Assembly: GCF_033473495.1 (NCBI RefSeq)
Contig: NC_088940.1
Coordinates: forward strand, 620,001 to 684,000
Length of the DNA stretch: 64,000 bases
Reading direction: 5' to 3'
From: Cercospora beticola
Lineage: Eukaryota; Ascomycota; Dothideomycetes; Mycosphaerellales; Mycosphaerellaceae
How positions within the stretch are numbered: position 1 is the first letter of the stretch; each line of letters starts with the position of its first letter. Positions 9,400 through 20,654 of the stretch are shown here, piece after piece. The translations under genes were made by a program, and so were the position numbers. The notes beneath the pieces are model-generated. The model had not been told where the DNA came from, made no database searches, and was given only the letters and a program-made list of their open reading frames with translations.

Positions 9400-11927
9400 T
9401 TTGTAAAAGAGTGACAGGTGCCGAAGCTGATTCAAAAAGAGGGACAAGTGAGAATTTCGCACAAACAAACAGATGGAGCAGAGGCAGGCAGTTGATGGGG
9501 AGAATCGAAGCAACTGGGGACAACAGAGGGTTTTACGTCGCCTCGCTCCTGGTTGATCTACCTGACTCTATACAGCTACGGCCCCAGAGACTGCAGCACA
9601 CGTCCTCTCATCAGCCGTTCATCAGCGACCTGCATGAAGTGAGATCTTACACTTCGCACTCCACAACGCTCATCACGACTCGAAGAACTCAAGTGCGGTG
9701 CGAAGATATACATCAATATCGGCCCGTTGGTCTATTGACTTCCATCACTGCGTTGCTCGTCCCTTCGCTTGGGAGACTCCCCAGTATTCCCCCAGGGGAG
9801 GAGTCTTCTCCGCACGAATGACAGCTTCGGAGGGGATAGCTAGCGCTCTCGCTCCATCTACAAGTGATGCCCAGCTCAATCTTCTAGCTGACAATCCTCA
9901 TTAATGAGCAGTTTCGGATTCCAGCGCTAGTGAGGATCGTACATCATACCACTGCGTGGGAATACGTACGACTCTTTCTCACTCTTGGCAAACGCCGGGC
10001 GGTCAAACTCTGCTCGATTTAGCGACTGCGATCAGCATAACTTGTAAGCGAGGCTGCTTGCCATGTGGGCTGGCATGTAAGGCTGGCTCCAAGAGCAACA
10101 TATATCCAGTCGCTTTTCGAGCTCGACAGGAGCAGAGCGTTGGGTGGGTATTCTTCTTTGCTTTCGAAGCCTTTGAATTCCACATGATCGCATCGGACGA
10201 GATCCCCATCATGACTCGCTTTCGCACGGAGAATACCGCTGACGTTGACGTTGACCCGAGCGCGCGGAAGGAAGACGCCGATCACGGGTCGGATGCAGGT
10301 GCGCTCAAAGTCAACAACGGTCTACGACACCACTTGTCAGTGAACCGCAATTTGGGGAACACTTCACGCCGGATCAAGCGCTTGTAAATTGGACGACAAG
10401 GATGTCATCATATGGATAATAGGGCATATGGGTGAGAGATGGAGGGACTGCAGTAGCGAAAGCTTGATCGATTTTGTTGTGAAGATTTATTGCTGAATTG
10501 GTTCTAGTATTGTACGGGCCGAGTGCCACATGCTTCCCCTTCTCGTGAAGTTGATCTTGCCTTTACGCTTACGAGTACTCCAGTCTCCTGTCTATCGATT
10601 GCTAGTCTACTCAGGTTCGACGTCTTCCCTGTCACTTCCGAAAGAACAAGCTATTGGAAATAGCAACTGGTTCTTCCAAGTTGGCTATCAATACATTGAA
10701 GCCTTTGCAAATTGCTCAAACTTCGAGATCAATCATTCAAGATTGCCATTAACATCAGGTCGATATTGCGCTCCAGGTCTGCCTTGGTCGCTGACTGGCA
10801 CTGATTGCCTAGTTGTCAAGACCATAGTTCCGACCGGATGCATACCTGCGATTTGCAGAGCTCAGAAGCTTCGCTATTGCCTCTCATCTGCTCTATCTCC
10901 ATTACCGTCGAAAAATTGGCAGTTGTGATAAGAGTGCATCTTTGCTGTAGATTTCAAACTCAGCATGCGTCGTGGAAATTTGGCCCGAGCACGAGGGCAG
11001 CCTCGCCAGTTAAGGCTTCGTCGAGAACGATCGCAGAGTTGTGATACCGCTTTGTGAGGAGATTGATTATCTGGAATTGCACACCTGGTTGTTCATCGTT
11101 GCGTAGAGCGGTCAGTCTCATCTTCGTAGACATGGGAGGATTGAGCATCCTTCTTGAACTTCGTCACAACGAATGCAGGAGCTGAAGCTTGACAGGTGAT
11201 CTCTGCCTTGCGAATAGCCTGCTTACAAGTAGCAGAACTTTCAAGAGACTTGAATGCTGAAAGACCTACACAATACGACACAAGCTCTCCAGGAGTCCGT
11301 AGCGGCCGTTGTTCAAACAACAGAGGTCATTCGCGCACTTTCTACCCTATGCTTCATCTCCCATGGTATTCGCTCACAGAGGGTATTCAGCTGGCTGGTT
11401 TCCACTGTCGATGTAAGGGCACGTTGCACAGTGGACTGGATCTTAATCCCGACGTGCTAGAGAGGGTTCGTCAGTGAAGTGCAAAGCGATACATGATAGG
11501 CGGCACACTATCGAGGTCTGGCTACTGGCGATCTGCCAGTGGCTCTGACGAGAGAAGTCAGCAGCGACGAGTAAGAAAAGAGTCTGGTATAAATATGGGT
11601 CGAGATGTGGATCTTCGGGCATACAAAGCCATCCTTCATTCTTATTGTTCAGGATGACCTCGAAGATCTTGTGTGATGTGTTTGCAGCTGTTCTCTACGT
11701 CAGTTCCCACATGAATCTGCTTTCTATGCTCATGACAAATCCGTGCAGAACGGTTTTTGTAAACGGCTTGCCATATTCGAAGGCATGCGGTAATCATCTT
11801 CTGAATTGCTAAAATGGTCAAGCCTCCCGTACGACTGTCAGACCTGTTGCTGACCATGCCATACTCGAGGCTTATGGCCGATACTTGGTCTCCGCTGTTT
11901 GACTTGACATTTCGACAGCCCAGTCGT
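9400..11927. other. 2.5-kb intergenic region, no convincing gene
   Basis: Promoter of the KEX2 repeat gene lies at the left (a weak TATA-like TATAGAG on the minus strand near 9571-9577). ORFs of 70-145 codons occur on both strands (for example 9956-10387) but none carries a recognisable domain, signal peptide or splice-joined partner. No repeat noticed. Confidence 0.5.
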
Positions 11928-12714
11928 TCAGGACTTCTCTTTCTTCTTGATGTGCGCCGTACTCTCCGGAGGACATCGCACGCCATCCTCGTGCTGATGG
12001 AACTTGCACAAATCGATGGCCAGGATTTCTTGAACGCTCATACTCGCGGCCTTGCTGCTACCGTTGCCCCAAACAAGCTTCAGTATGTCCCAAAGAGCAT
12101 CGGGAGGATAGCGATCGCGACTATCGCCAAGCAACCTATCACCTCCAGGGCCTGCTACCATCGCGATGAGATAAACCAGGAAGCGGCGGAGTAGGGAATC
12201 GGCTGTGGTGTTCGCGTAGACGAAATGCAGCTCAGTGGTGGGTGCGCACCAGCGGACGACGTTAAGCTCCCGAAGAGCGTTGATGCATCTGTTTGCCAGT
12301 AGTGGTACCTGACGTTTGTCGGCAAAGACCCATAAGCGAAAGACGTCTCTCCACTGTTCGCCCACGTCCTTGCTCTCGTGATCGACAGGAAGCTGCCTGG
12401 TGTAGAGCCAGCCCACAAAGTCCTTGAATCTGTCCGGATCCTCCTCCACGAGGTCAACGACTCCGCTCCGTGCTTCAACGAAGTCGCCGTTCAAACAAGC
12501 ATTGAAGTAGCCCGAATAGAAGCACAGGACTCCCTTGTGCACCTTGAAAGTGTTGGTGCCCTCGACTGCGTCCTCGGTCTTCACACCGACGTTGATGGTG
12601 ATGATCTTATCGAACGCCTCGCTGTCTCGAGCATCAGCTACACTTTCGGCTTTCCAGCGACAGGAGTAGCCCTTACCGCGGCGGATATTTGTCTGGCGTC
12701 GACGGTGGCGCCAT
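11928..12714 (-). CDS. Small BTB/POZ domain protein
   Basis: Exon 1 (12677-12714) encodes MAPPSTPDKYPP; intron 12622-12676 (55 nt, GTAAGG, branch CTGAT, CAG); exon 2 11928-12621. Total 243 residues. A longer unspliced frame exists from 12926, but its upstream part has no homology-like character, and the spliced start is typical of these proteins. Residues ~15-110 form the BTB fold: DKIITINVG, then FKVHKGVLCFYSGYF (the conserved H-K-X-L-X-X-X-S-X-Y/F-F core), a VDLVEEDP turn and FVGWLYTRQL. The remainder (ADKRQVPLLANRCINAL and beyond) matches the helical extension of small fungal BTB proteins. BTB domains dimerise and can bind Cullin-3; no Kelch or MATH partner is present, so a specific role cannot be given. 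Confidence 0.82.
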
Positions 12715-13034
12715 CTTTGAAGTGTTTTGGTCTGTTGACTTCGGTGTGCTCGATTCTTAAGCGCAATTGGGTGGGGGTGTTGATGATTGTCATGCGATGT
12801 TGTTGCCGGCGAGAAGACGGAGACGGAAAGAAGTCGAGAGCCGAGAATGCGAAGCAAGAGCAACGCCTGCCCGCCTAATAACGCGCATGACGCGAAGCTA
12901 GTGCAGAAACCGGCAGGAGGGAGCAAACGAAACTCCGCTTCACTTCACACCTTGTTTGATACCGCAACCGCATTATAGCGCGTTTAAGTCTGAACATGAA
13001 TGCTTTTGGCGCTAACTTCTGCCTTCGCTTCACT
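12715..13034. other. Short intergenic region
   Basis: About 320 nt between the BTB gene start and the end of the BEACH gene, both on the minus strand; it must hold the BTB promoter and BEACH terminator. No clear TATA near the BTB start; TATAAT (minus strand) near 12970 is about 260 nt upstream. Confidence 0.4.
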
Positions 13035-16000
13035 TCATCTTCCCCTCGCACCACCTCCACCACCACTCCCACCAGCCCTCACAACACACTCCCACCTCCA
13101 CACATTCCCCTCCTCATCGCCCGTCCAAACTTCCCTCGCACTCGGCAAAATCGCCGTAATCCCCTTCGCACTCGCGACCCCAGCCCTCGAACTTCCCTTT
13201 CTCATCACGAAATCCGTCTGCTGCAACCTCTTCACCAGCTGCAAATACCAGCTCCCATCGCTCAAGTTCGTCAGCGCCCAAACATTCGCCACACCATGCG
13301 CATGACCCGTGAAGATCAATTCTCGCTGCAAGAACTCATTTCCTTGTCCTTCGTAGAACGCGCAGCAGAGGATTGATTCGTCTTCGCGCTCGCAGAGGTT
13401 TTGTTCGACTAGGAGGTGGCCGTTGAGGGTATACAGCGATACTGTACCGCCGCGGCAGAGCAAGATGTGGCCGGAAACGTTGCTGATCTTGCCGGCCTGG
13501 ATAGAGGGGCCGCTGCCTGGAGGGAGGAGCACGCGGATGCAGCTGAAGCGATTGAGGCCCCAGAGGAGAGCTTGGCCATCGCTGGAAACGGAGAGAAGGG
13601 TACTGAAGACTCTGCTGGCAGCAAGTACAGTAATAGAAGTTCGATGACCAAAGAGATAAGCTTTGGAAGTCATCTCGATGGCATCTTTGGCTTGATGAAT
13701 CTTCCAGACTCCAATCGTACAATCTTGGCCACCAGTGATGAGAGTCTTGCTGTCAACGAAAGTTGCAGTGTTCACTGGCCCGACGTGAGTGTTCTCATAT
13801 AGGCCCATCGATCGCTTGCTCTGCGATGAGAAGAATCGAATGCTGTTATCTGCGAAGCCCCATTGCATATGTCGTGTGCACTCAGGAAGCACATTCAGCT
13901 TGCATGGGCCACTGGCTAGGATTCGGCCGTGCAAAGGTGCAAGTGTGAAGTCTGAGACCTTTTCGCCGGTGTTCATATCTGGCTCTGGCAGCCTGACAAG
14001 CGTCTCAGCCAGAGTGTCGAGCTTCGGCTCGGCCTGCTTGTCCGCCTCGGAGTTTGGATGCGGCTTCTGAAAGACTTGATGCGGCGTCTGTCCGAACGAA
14101 TGGATGATGCCGATAGTGGCTACATGCTCAACGCGATCATCGATCTTGTCGAGATCCTTCGCACCTGCATAGGACAGGTGGTTGAACACATTCGTGGTTT
14201 CGATCGCGGCCTCGCCGCGCTGCTTGTACCCAAAGATCAAGTCGATCCAGTCGGGCAAATGCTGACTGACGTACGAGCTCTCGAGTGCTTCTCTGTGTTT
14301 GGCGATGAAGATGTGAGGATCGCCTTTAGCCCACTTCGGCAGTTTGACATCGTTTACGAGCTCTCCAGATACCTGCTTGGCGCCAAAGTCATACTTGTTG
14401 GTGTTGACCAAAAACTCTGGCAGGTAGAAGAATTCTGGTGTGAGCTCGCGAACATCGCTCATCGTCTCTCGAGACGCTGATTGCCAAGCTTTCTCAACAG
14501 AATCGAAGAGTCTGTCTGCATGGTCGAAGTTGCCACCCTGTAGCAGAAGGTAGGACTGAACAAAAGGCTGTAATCGAATCAAATAGGAGCTGACGATCAT
14601 GGCCGAGGAGTAGTGGGTTCCATAATGGAAAGAAGGCGCACTCTGGTCCATCTCGGCAAATTGCTTGTATCTCTCTTTGTACTCGGCCTCTCGGGCAGGC
14701 GTCTGACATCCCATCGGCTTCGAGAAGTCTCTGAAGGTCTTGGGATTCTCCAAGTCGAGCTCTTCGCTTGTGTAGTCCGCCAGTACCCAAGGGAAAACTG
14801 GATACTGCGTGAGGTCGTTGAATGTGCGACCGGCCATCGTGTTCACCAGCATGAGATATTGGAAGTTCGACATTTCTCCTCGTTGCCACTTCCTCGTGGC
14901 AGCGTGCGTCGGGCCTGAGTTGAAGAGGCTGTTGAACTTCGATCCAAGATTCTTGGGTGCTTCCTCCGGATTGCGAAGAGTATCTAGTCGCCACGAGTCC
15001 TCGCTCGCCACTGATGACGAGCTGTAAATGTGAGGAGCCCTGTTCGCTATGGCATTATACAAATCATCTCGTACCTTGGATGCCATGCAAGTGATGAGGT
15101 AACTTCTCCCATCGCTGAAAAAGACCTCGATCGCGACATCTCGTAGCAAAAACCTGCGTTTTGAAACGCTGAGGACTTCCGACCAGGTCCAATGACGTGT
15201 CTCTTGATCGCCGACTGCGTGCTTGGTGCGCTGGATTCCAACGTCTTTCCCAGAAATGAGTTGTATGTATGGGTCGCGTTCGTCCTCTGGCGCTTGCGAT
15301 ACGCTCACAATCTCGCCATCGGAGCGCTGGAAGAAATTGTCTTGCATGTAGAAGCACTTCTGTCCGATCACCACCAAGCCCTCACAGGCTTCAAGGCCCA
15401 CAATTCTTGAGACATTGTACAATTGCTGCACCATGTCCCCTCGCTGCAAACTAGTCATGACTTTGCGATTCTTGTCCTCGATCATACCGTCTTCATCTTC
15501 TTTCGGATCATCAACCATTTCGAAGCCTCCCTCGAGCATCTGTGATTCTGATAAAGAGTCACCACGAGGTCGCGACTGCCCATTTTCTGCGACGAACTCG
15601 ATTGCCTCGCTGGACCCGTCAGTGATCGGCGCCAGCGGCATGGTGGGTGTAGAAGGTGGCTGGCCTCCGACTGGCTCTGAATGTGAACGAAAACGTGTGT
15701 CGACTGACAGCATGCTCTTCGATGCTCGCTGTGAGCCTTTCCTCCGTGGCTCGAATGCCGGTTTGTATTCAGCAGCTTCTGGGACAAGTCTCATGCGCAT
15801 GCGGTTGGCAGCCTCAGTTTCATCGAGCTGCCAGCGGTTGATTGGAGCGGGATCCAAGCCACAGGCCTGTTTGACGGAGTTGTCGATCTTCGCAAACGCT
15901 GTGAGAAGCTGGTTGATGTTCTCGTGATGGTCCTGTAGTGCACGCTGCAGCTTTGCACGTTCTTGTGCATGCACATTCGCGCGCCAATGACTCGTGGACA

Positions 16001-19000
16001 CTTCATATCGATTGAGAAAATCGTCCGATAAAGTCTCTTCCGTCTGCCATTGCTTCAGCTTGTCTTTCCTCTTGTTGAGGCGGTTTTTGGTCGTTTCTTC
16101 CGAGCTTCGATTTTCAGTCTGCACAAAGTCTTCCCATGGCTTACTAAGCGAGGCGTAGAAGACGCCATCTAGCATGTCCCGATTGCGATCCACCCAGTTC
16201 AGGAAGTCCTCGTCATCCATAGAGGCGAGCTTCATGAAGCCAGTGGAAAGGTGTCGATTCTCTGGGCCCATGGTGTTGCTTAGCATCGTTGCGGTCTCGG
16301 TAGGCTTCTGGACTAGCACAATACGCCAGAGCTGCGCAGCGGCCAACCGAACCGACTTGACTGCAGATACCAATTTGTGATAGAGAAGATAGCAAATCAG
16401 TTTCGTGAAAGTCGACTCGTGATTCTCTGAGGAGAAGAGAATGGTTTGCCAGAATGTCATCTTAGCCAGGAAAGTGCTGACATCCTTCTCACTGGCATCC
16501 TCGTTGAGTTCTGCCAACCTCCACAAAGTGGCTTTTAGGAAGACGACACGAATCGCGGTAGTAGACTGGCTGCATAGCCTCACAGCCTTCATCTCGGCAA
16601 TCTCGGGTCGTTGCAAGTGCTCCAAGATTTCGCCAGTGAAGTCCAAAAGTGGTTGAGCACCATCTATAAACCAACCTTCTGCCACTGCCTCGGCCATGTG
16701 CTGAGCATACCGAGCCAGGTTTGTCAGCACTCTTGTCTCAACTAGCAGTTGCTGATTCAGCCTGAGATGGCTGCCAAGCTGTGAAAGCGCATGAACCAGT
16801 ACATATGACTCGAAATAGGCCTGATGCTCCTTGAAGCCTGGTGGCACTTTCAAGAACACCCCAATTCCGTTGAATTTGTCCTTGTAGCAGACTTGGTCGA
16901 TGAAAAGCGTGATGCCTAGCTCGAGAAGACTCTCGACTAGACTGTTGGTAACGTTGATTTTGATAGTGGCTCCATTTTGAGGTGCCATAGGTGCCTTAAA
17001 TTGTGCGGGCGGCGCAGCCAGGCGATCGTTGACGATCACGAAGGATGATATCCTTCTTGGAGCCGGCACTCGATTTGCAGCCCTCGGCGAAGGCGTCCTC
17101 TTGCCAGACTCATTGTCGTGGATGTTTAGACTACGGACAGACGGTGGTCGCTCGCCAACGGAATTTGAGTGAGGTCGCATTCTCACTTCCTCGCCCTTGA
17201 AAGACAGTGCATCTGACTGCAGCTCCATGTCGGCAGAAAGTCTGTCTGTACCGGCGAGTAATGGGAACAGAACAAAGAGAAGTTCTTGAAGGTAGCGCGA
17301 ATTGGAGGCAAAGTCTCGGAAAGCGCTGCTCCTGTCATACAGTTCTCCGAGGAACTGAATGACATTCTTGAGAATCTTGCTTTCCGTTTCATCTGGGTTG
17401 TCGTCAGACGCTACCTTTCGCAGACCTGCTTCCAACATTGCAAAGATACTTTGCAGCATTTCAGCATTTCCGATGCGCAATTCATCGTCGACACTCAATA
17501 GTTCGACGAGATGGAAAGCTGTGAATTCCTCGCCGAGCCAGTCGAGTGGTACATCCCGGCCAAACAAAATGGCGAAAGCTAGGGACCAAATTGACGGCGA
17601 TCGCCAGCATGCTTTAAGTCTAGCTTTCATGATCACAAATGCTCCATTTTTGTCTGTGAAAGGTGCCTTGAAGTCAGGACCAAGACTAGACAATGCTCTG
17701 CAGATGATGCTCAATGTCAATTCAGTGACCCGAATGTCGCTTTCCGAGAGCAGATGCAGAAGCCATCGACCAGTCACTGCCTTGATCAGTCGTCGAATGC
17801 TCGTAGTCGTCTTATCGTGCGCGACGATATCTGCCAGCAGTTTTAACACGAGCACGGCAAGCTCGGAGCGCTGCAGACCCAGTTTTGGCAGTGATTGCTG
17901 AGGCCCTCCAGGAGTCGAAGGTCTCGAATTGCGCGCACTTCTCGTCCAGCCGGCCTTCTGACGGAAACTCACACTACCAGGAAAGCCGCGGGCAGGCGCC
18001 ACTGGCAAAGCTCGCTCGTCGTGGAGCCCCCAAGCAACGAACATAGCCAATTCTCGGTACATGGCCTGCGCCGAATGACCATCTACCAATGCTTGTACGG
18101 CCGAGATCATGAGTGGTGCAGCCTCTGCAGTGATCTCCTCGCACTTAAGTGCCTCGATCATCCTCTTCACACATCGCATGCGAGTCAGTCGCTTCTGATT
18201 GAAAGACGCATTGTGGTTGTCAACGATGAAGTCGACGAATTGGGTATAATAGAGTCGCTGCGTCTCGATGTCACATCTACGCCAGGTGTCGAAGTCAATC
18301 AAAAGGACACGATATGCCATAGGGTTGACCAGCATGGACTGCTCAGGTGAGTCTTTGAGATAGCCAACAAAGTCCAATATCATTTCCAGCAGTTCGCGTG
18401 GCAGAGACTGGCGGTCCTCGAGGTTGAGCATTGTCGATGGTCTTCGCGTAGATTGATACGAACCGAGTTCGATGCCGAGTTTCTCTCTTATAATGATTGC
18501 AAGTGTGCCGAAACCATGGCCCTTTTCCATTGCCTCGCTGATGCGCCAGCTGTCTTTGACACAGTCGAAGAAAATTTGCACGACCTGCAAGAATGACTGT
18601 TTTGTTGAAGCGCTTTCTAGCAACTTTGTTAACACAGAAAGTGAGCCAGACAAGCACCAAGTGGCATCATCAAGCCCACGAGGCACAACTACTACGGGAT
18701 CACCAATGAGGATACCGGTGCCGAAGGAGCGAGCGAAAGCGTCGTTCACAGATCCGACAGCAGTGTTGATTGCTACTGCTCGCGCGGACTGTGTGAGCTT
18801 TTGATAACGGGCTAGAGCTTTGCGATCGAGCTCAACTCCATCGCCTTGGCCTTTTGCGTCGGGCGCATCGAAGTCAAGTATCGCATGTGGCGTAATCGTA
18901 AGATACAACCGCGCTTCCGGAGCTACCTCACTGCCTCTAACCTCAGTAGCGGTGACAATGTCTGATTTGTCAGTCTTCTCAGGATGCAGAATCTCGTTGT

Positions 19001-20654
19001 GGCGATTTAGCTCCGACGAGGCTCGGTATGTCAACAGTGGACCGAGACAGTCCTGTAGATTGCCGGAATAGCGGGGTCCGAGTCGATAATGGACTGCCAC
19101 AAACTCATCTGACAGTGGTATCGCATACAGATGTGCACGACCCAGTGACCACCGGGACGTCACCACATTCGGCCTGGGATCAGCGGCAACACCGCGAGTA
19201 GTGCCGAAGAATGCCTGCACCGGTCTGTGACGCCTCGGCCCTGTTGGATCTGATTTGCTTGCCTCGTCTGGTGTTTCGGGATAGGGCAGTCTGCGTTGCT
19301 CGGCAAAATTACCGTCAACATATAGCGACGCGACGCTCTGACTTGGGTCGGTGGTACTCTTACGCTGGACCAGCGCAACATGATACCATCTGCCAGGCTC
19401 GAATTGTGTGGACTTGAATCTCACACTCGGGTTTGCAGCTCGGATCGAAGTCTGGAGGATTAGCTGACGACTGTCCTTCTCCAAATAGAGAAGGACGAAG
19501 CAGGCGTGCATGGCATCAAAAGCGCCGAACAAAGTTGTGTGTGCACGTGCATCGAATTCGTCAATGCGAATCCATGCTGTGAGCGAAAATCCTTGCGTCG
19601 GAGGAAATGCCCAGCGCAGGCTCGGTACCTCGATGGCCGCGAAGCCATGGCGAGATATATCAAATTGAACATAAGCAGGCTCCTTCGAGCTCCGCAGCAA
19701 AGAGAGGAGATCTTGGCGCGCAATATCAGAAGTGGCTGCACTCTTAAACAGGGAGTGCACGTCTTCGATGTTTGTGAGCCCGAAGCCCCCGATAGAGAGC
19801 ACCAATGCTCGAATCAGCTCTGCGAACTCAGTGTTGCGGGGGAAGCTGAAGTGAATCTTCAAAATCTTCGTCAAAATGTCAGTCCTCCACAGAGATACAG
19901 CACTTCGGACATTGGCGTCAGAAACGCTCAGGACAAAGCTGAGGAGAGCGGTGACGCAACGCATGAGATGTCCATCCTCGCTGGCCGTAGGGTTCCCTGT
20001 AGCCTCGAGCGCGAGCTCAAGAGCTATTGCACAAGCCGAAGGTATTTCCAGAATTGGAGACTGGACTATCGATTGGCCATCATCGCCACCTGCCTGGGCA
20101 ACTTCACCAACCTGTGCAGCCAGAAGTCCAAACGCGGGATCGCGCAGGGAACAGCCGAGCAAACAGTCATACAGAGTGGCGATACCTTCGATGTAGCCAG
20201 CTTTGATGAACATTTTCTGAGTCGTGCCCAGAGACTCTCGCACCGCTGGCCATCCCTCTGCATGGTTGACGAAGTAGCGCTCGTTGCCGCTGTGCCCAGC
20301 CAAGGCTTCCGTCAGCAGGCGGAACAGAGTTTGCAACAACGCAGACGCTGCTGCGAGAGCAAGGTCGTTATCTTGCGGTGAATTGAGCCGAAGATTGACA
20401 TTGCGAAGTACTTGGAGAATTCTCTGGAAGCCGCCGCCGTGCCGGAATGTATCTTTCGAAGAAGGTTGCGAGAGCAGGTCTTCCCGCAGTTTCGCCGCGA
20501 TTTCTGACACACGAGCAAACTCGATGTCGTTGGGCGCATCAGGCTGGACGAAGAGGATGCGTATCAGTGCAGCGGTGTCGGTGGCTTGTTCATCGGTGTT
20601 GAGGCCTCTGGACGCGGATCTGAGTCGGCCGGTCTGGCCTACGCGCAGCGCCAT
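13035..20654 (-). CDS. BPH1: BEACH-WD40 protein (Bph1/LvsA/neurobeachin-like)
   Basis: An intronless ORF of 2,539 residues with ATG at 20654. Order seen: a long helical armadillo-like N-terminus; a ConA/laminin-G-like domain at ~330-450 (FSLTAWIRID, FEPGRWYHVALV, ASLYVDGNFAEQ); more helical repeats; a PH-BEACH domain at ~1740-1865; the BEACH domain at ~1926-2210 (SNFQYLMLVNTMAGR, VFPWVLADYTS, FHYGTHYSSAMIV, LPDWIDLIFGYKQRG, NVFNHLSY); and C-terminal WD40 repeats (~2245 to end; ITGGQDCTIGVWK, EVWTGDEEGNVWRW). These proteins organise membrane traffic, lysosome/vacuole size and autophagy; yeast Bph1 affects wall integrity. Length fits the family. The Gly-rich tail is the only unusual end. High confidence. 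Confidence 0.95.
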   Translation of the reverse strand: MALRVGQTGRLRSASRGLNTDEQATDTAALIRILFVQPDAPNDIEFARVSEIAAKLREDLLSQPSSKDTFRHGGGFQRILQVLRNVNLRLNSPQDNDLALAAASALLQTLFRLLTEALAGHSGNERYFVNHAEGWPAVRESLGTTQKMFIKAGYIEGIATLYDCLLGCSLRDPAFGLLAAQVGEVAQAGGDDGQSIVQSPILEIPSACAIALELALEATGNPTASEDGHLMRCVTALLSFVLSVSDANVRSAVSLWRTDILTKILKIHFSFPRNTEFAELIRALVLSIGGFGLTNIEDVHSLFKSAATSDIARQDLLSLLRSSKEPAYVQFDISRHGFAAIEVPSLRWAFPPTQGFSLTAWIRIDEFDARAHTTLFGAFDAMHACFVLLYLEKDSRQLILQTSIRAANPSVRFKSTQFEPGRWYHVALVQRKSTTDPSQSVASLYVDGNFAEQRRLPYPETPDEASKSDPTGPRRHRPVQAFFGTTRGVAADPRPNVVTSRWSLGRAHLYAIPLSDEFVAVHYRLGPRYSGNLQDCLGPLLTYRASSELNRHNEILHPEKTDKSDIVTATEVRGSEVAPEARLYLTITPHAILDFDAPDAKGQGDGVELDRKALARYQKLTQSARAVAINTAVGSVNDAFARSFGTGILIGDPVVVVPRGLDDATWCLSGSLSVLTKLLESASTKQSFLQVVQIFFDCVKDSWRISEAMEKGHGFGTLAIIIREKLGIELGSYQSTRRPSTMLNLEDRQSLPRELLEMILDFVGYLKDSPEQSMLVNPMAYRVLLIDFDTWRRCDIETQRLYYTQFVDFIVDNHNASFNQKRLTRMRCVKRMIEALKCEEITAEAAPLMISAVQALVDGHSAQAMYRELAMFVAWGLHDERALPVAPARGFPGSVSFRQKAGWTRSARNSRPSTPGGPQQSLPKLGLQRSELAVLVLKLLADIVAHDKTTTSIRRLIKAVTGRWLLHLLSESDIRVTELTLSIICRALSSLGPDFKAPFTDKNGAFVIMKARLKACWRSPSIWSLAFAILFGRDVPLDWLGEEFTAFHLVELLSVDDELRIGNAEMLQSIFAMLEAGLRKVASDDNPDETESKILKNVIQFLGELYDRSSAFRDFASNSRYLQELLFVLFPLLAGTDRLSADMELQSDALSFKGEEVRMRPHSNSVGERPPSVRSLNIHDNESGKRTPSPRAANRVPAPRRISSFVIVNDRLAAPPAQFKAPMAPQNGATIKINVTNSLVESLLELGITLFIDQVCYKDKFNGIGVFLKVPPGFKEHQAYFESYVLVHALSQLGSHLRLNQQLLVETRVLTNLARYAQHMAEAVAEGWFIDGAQPLLDFTGEILEHLQRPEIAEMKAVRLCSQSTTAIRVVFLKATLWRLAELNEDASEKDVSTFLAKMTFWQTILFSSENHESTFTKLICYLLYHKLVSAVKSVRLAAAQLWRIVLVQKPTETATMLSNTMGPENRHLSTGFMKLASMDDEDFLNWVDRNRDMLDGVFYASLSKPWEDFVQTENRSSEETTKNRLNKRKDKLKQWQTEETLSDDFLNRYEVSTSHWRANVHAQERAKLQRALQDHHENINQLLTAFAKIDNSVKQACGLDPAPINRWQLDETEAANRMRMRLVPEAAEYKPAFEPRRKGSQRASKSMLSVDTRFRSHSEPVGGQPPSTPTMPLAPITDGSSEAIEFVAENGQSRPRGDSLSESQMLEGGFEMVDDPKEDEDGMIEDKNRKVMTSLQRGDMVQQLYNVSRIVGLEACEGLVVIGQKCFYMQDNFFQRSDGEIVSVSQAPEDERDPYIQLISGKDVGIQRTKHAVGDQETRHWTWSEVLSVSKRRFLLRDVAIEVFFSDGRSYLITCMASKVRDDLYNAIANRAPHIYSSSSVASEDSWRLDTLRNPEEAPKNLGSKFNSLFNSGPTHAATRKWQRGEMSNFQYLMLVNTMAGRTFNDLTQYPVFPWVLADYTSEELDLENPKTFRDFSKPMGCQTPAREAEYKERYKQFAEMDQSAPSFHYGTHYSSAMIVSSYLIRLQPFVQSYLLLQGGNFDHADRLFDSVEKAWQSASRETMSDVRELTPEFFYLPEFLVNTNKYDFGAKQVSGELVNDVKLPKWAKGDPHIFIAKHREALESSYVSQHLPDWIDLIFGYKQRGEAAIETTNVFNHLSYAGAKDLDKIDDRVEHVATIGIIHSFGQTPHQVFQKPHPNSEADKQAEPKLDTLAETLVRLPEPDMNTGEKVSDFTLAPLHGRILASGPCKLNVLPECTRHMQWGFADNSIRFFSSQSKRSMGLYENTHVGPVNTATFVDSKTLITGGQDCTIGVWKIHQAKDAIEMTSKAYLFGHRTSITVLAASRVFSTLLSVSSDGQALLWGLNRFSCIRVLLPPGSGPSIQAGKISNVSGHILLCRGGTVSLYTLNGHLLVEQNLCEREDESILCCAFYEGQGNEFLQRELIFTGHAHGVANVWALTNLSDGSWYLQLVKRLQQTDFVMRKGSSRAGVASAKGITAILPSAREVWTGDEEGNVWRWECVVRAGGSGGGGGARGR

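Noticed and set aside
11928..12926. Unspliced 332-residue start for the BTB protein
   Set aside because: N-terminal 90 residues are unlike BTB proteins; a 55-nt intron with good signals gives MAPPSTPDKYPP joined cleanly to the BTB fold.
19506..20381. 291-codon ORF antisense to the BEACH gene N-terminus
   Set aside because: No family character; lies wholly within the 7.6-kb intronless BEACH frame.
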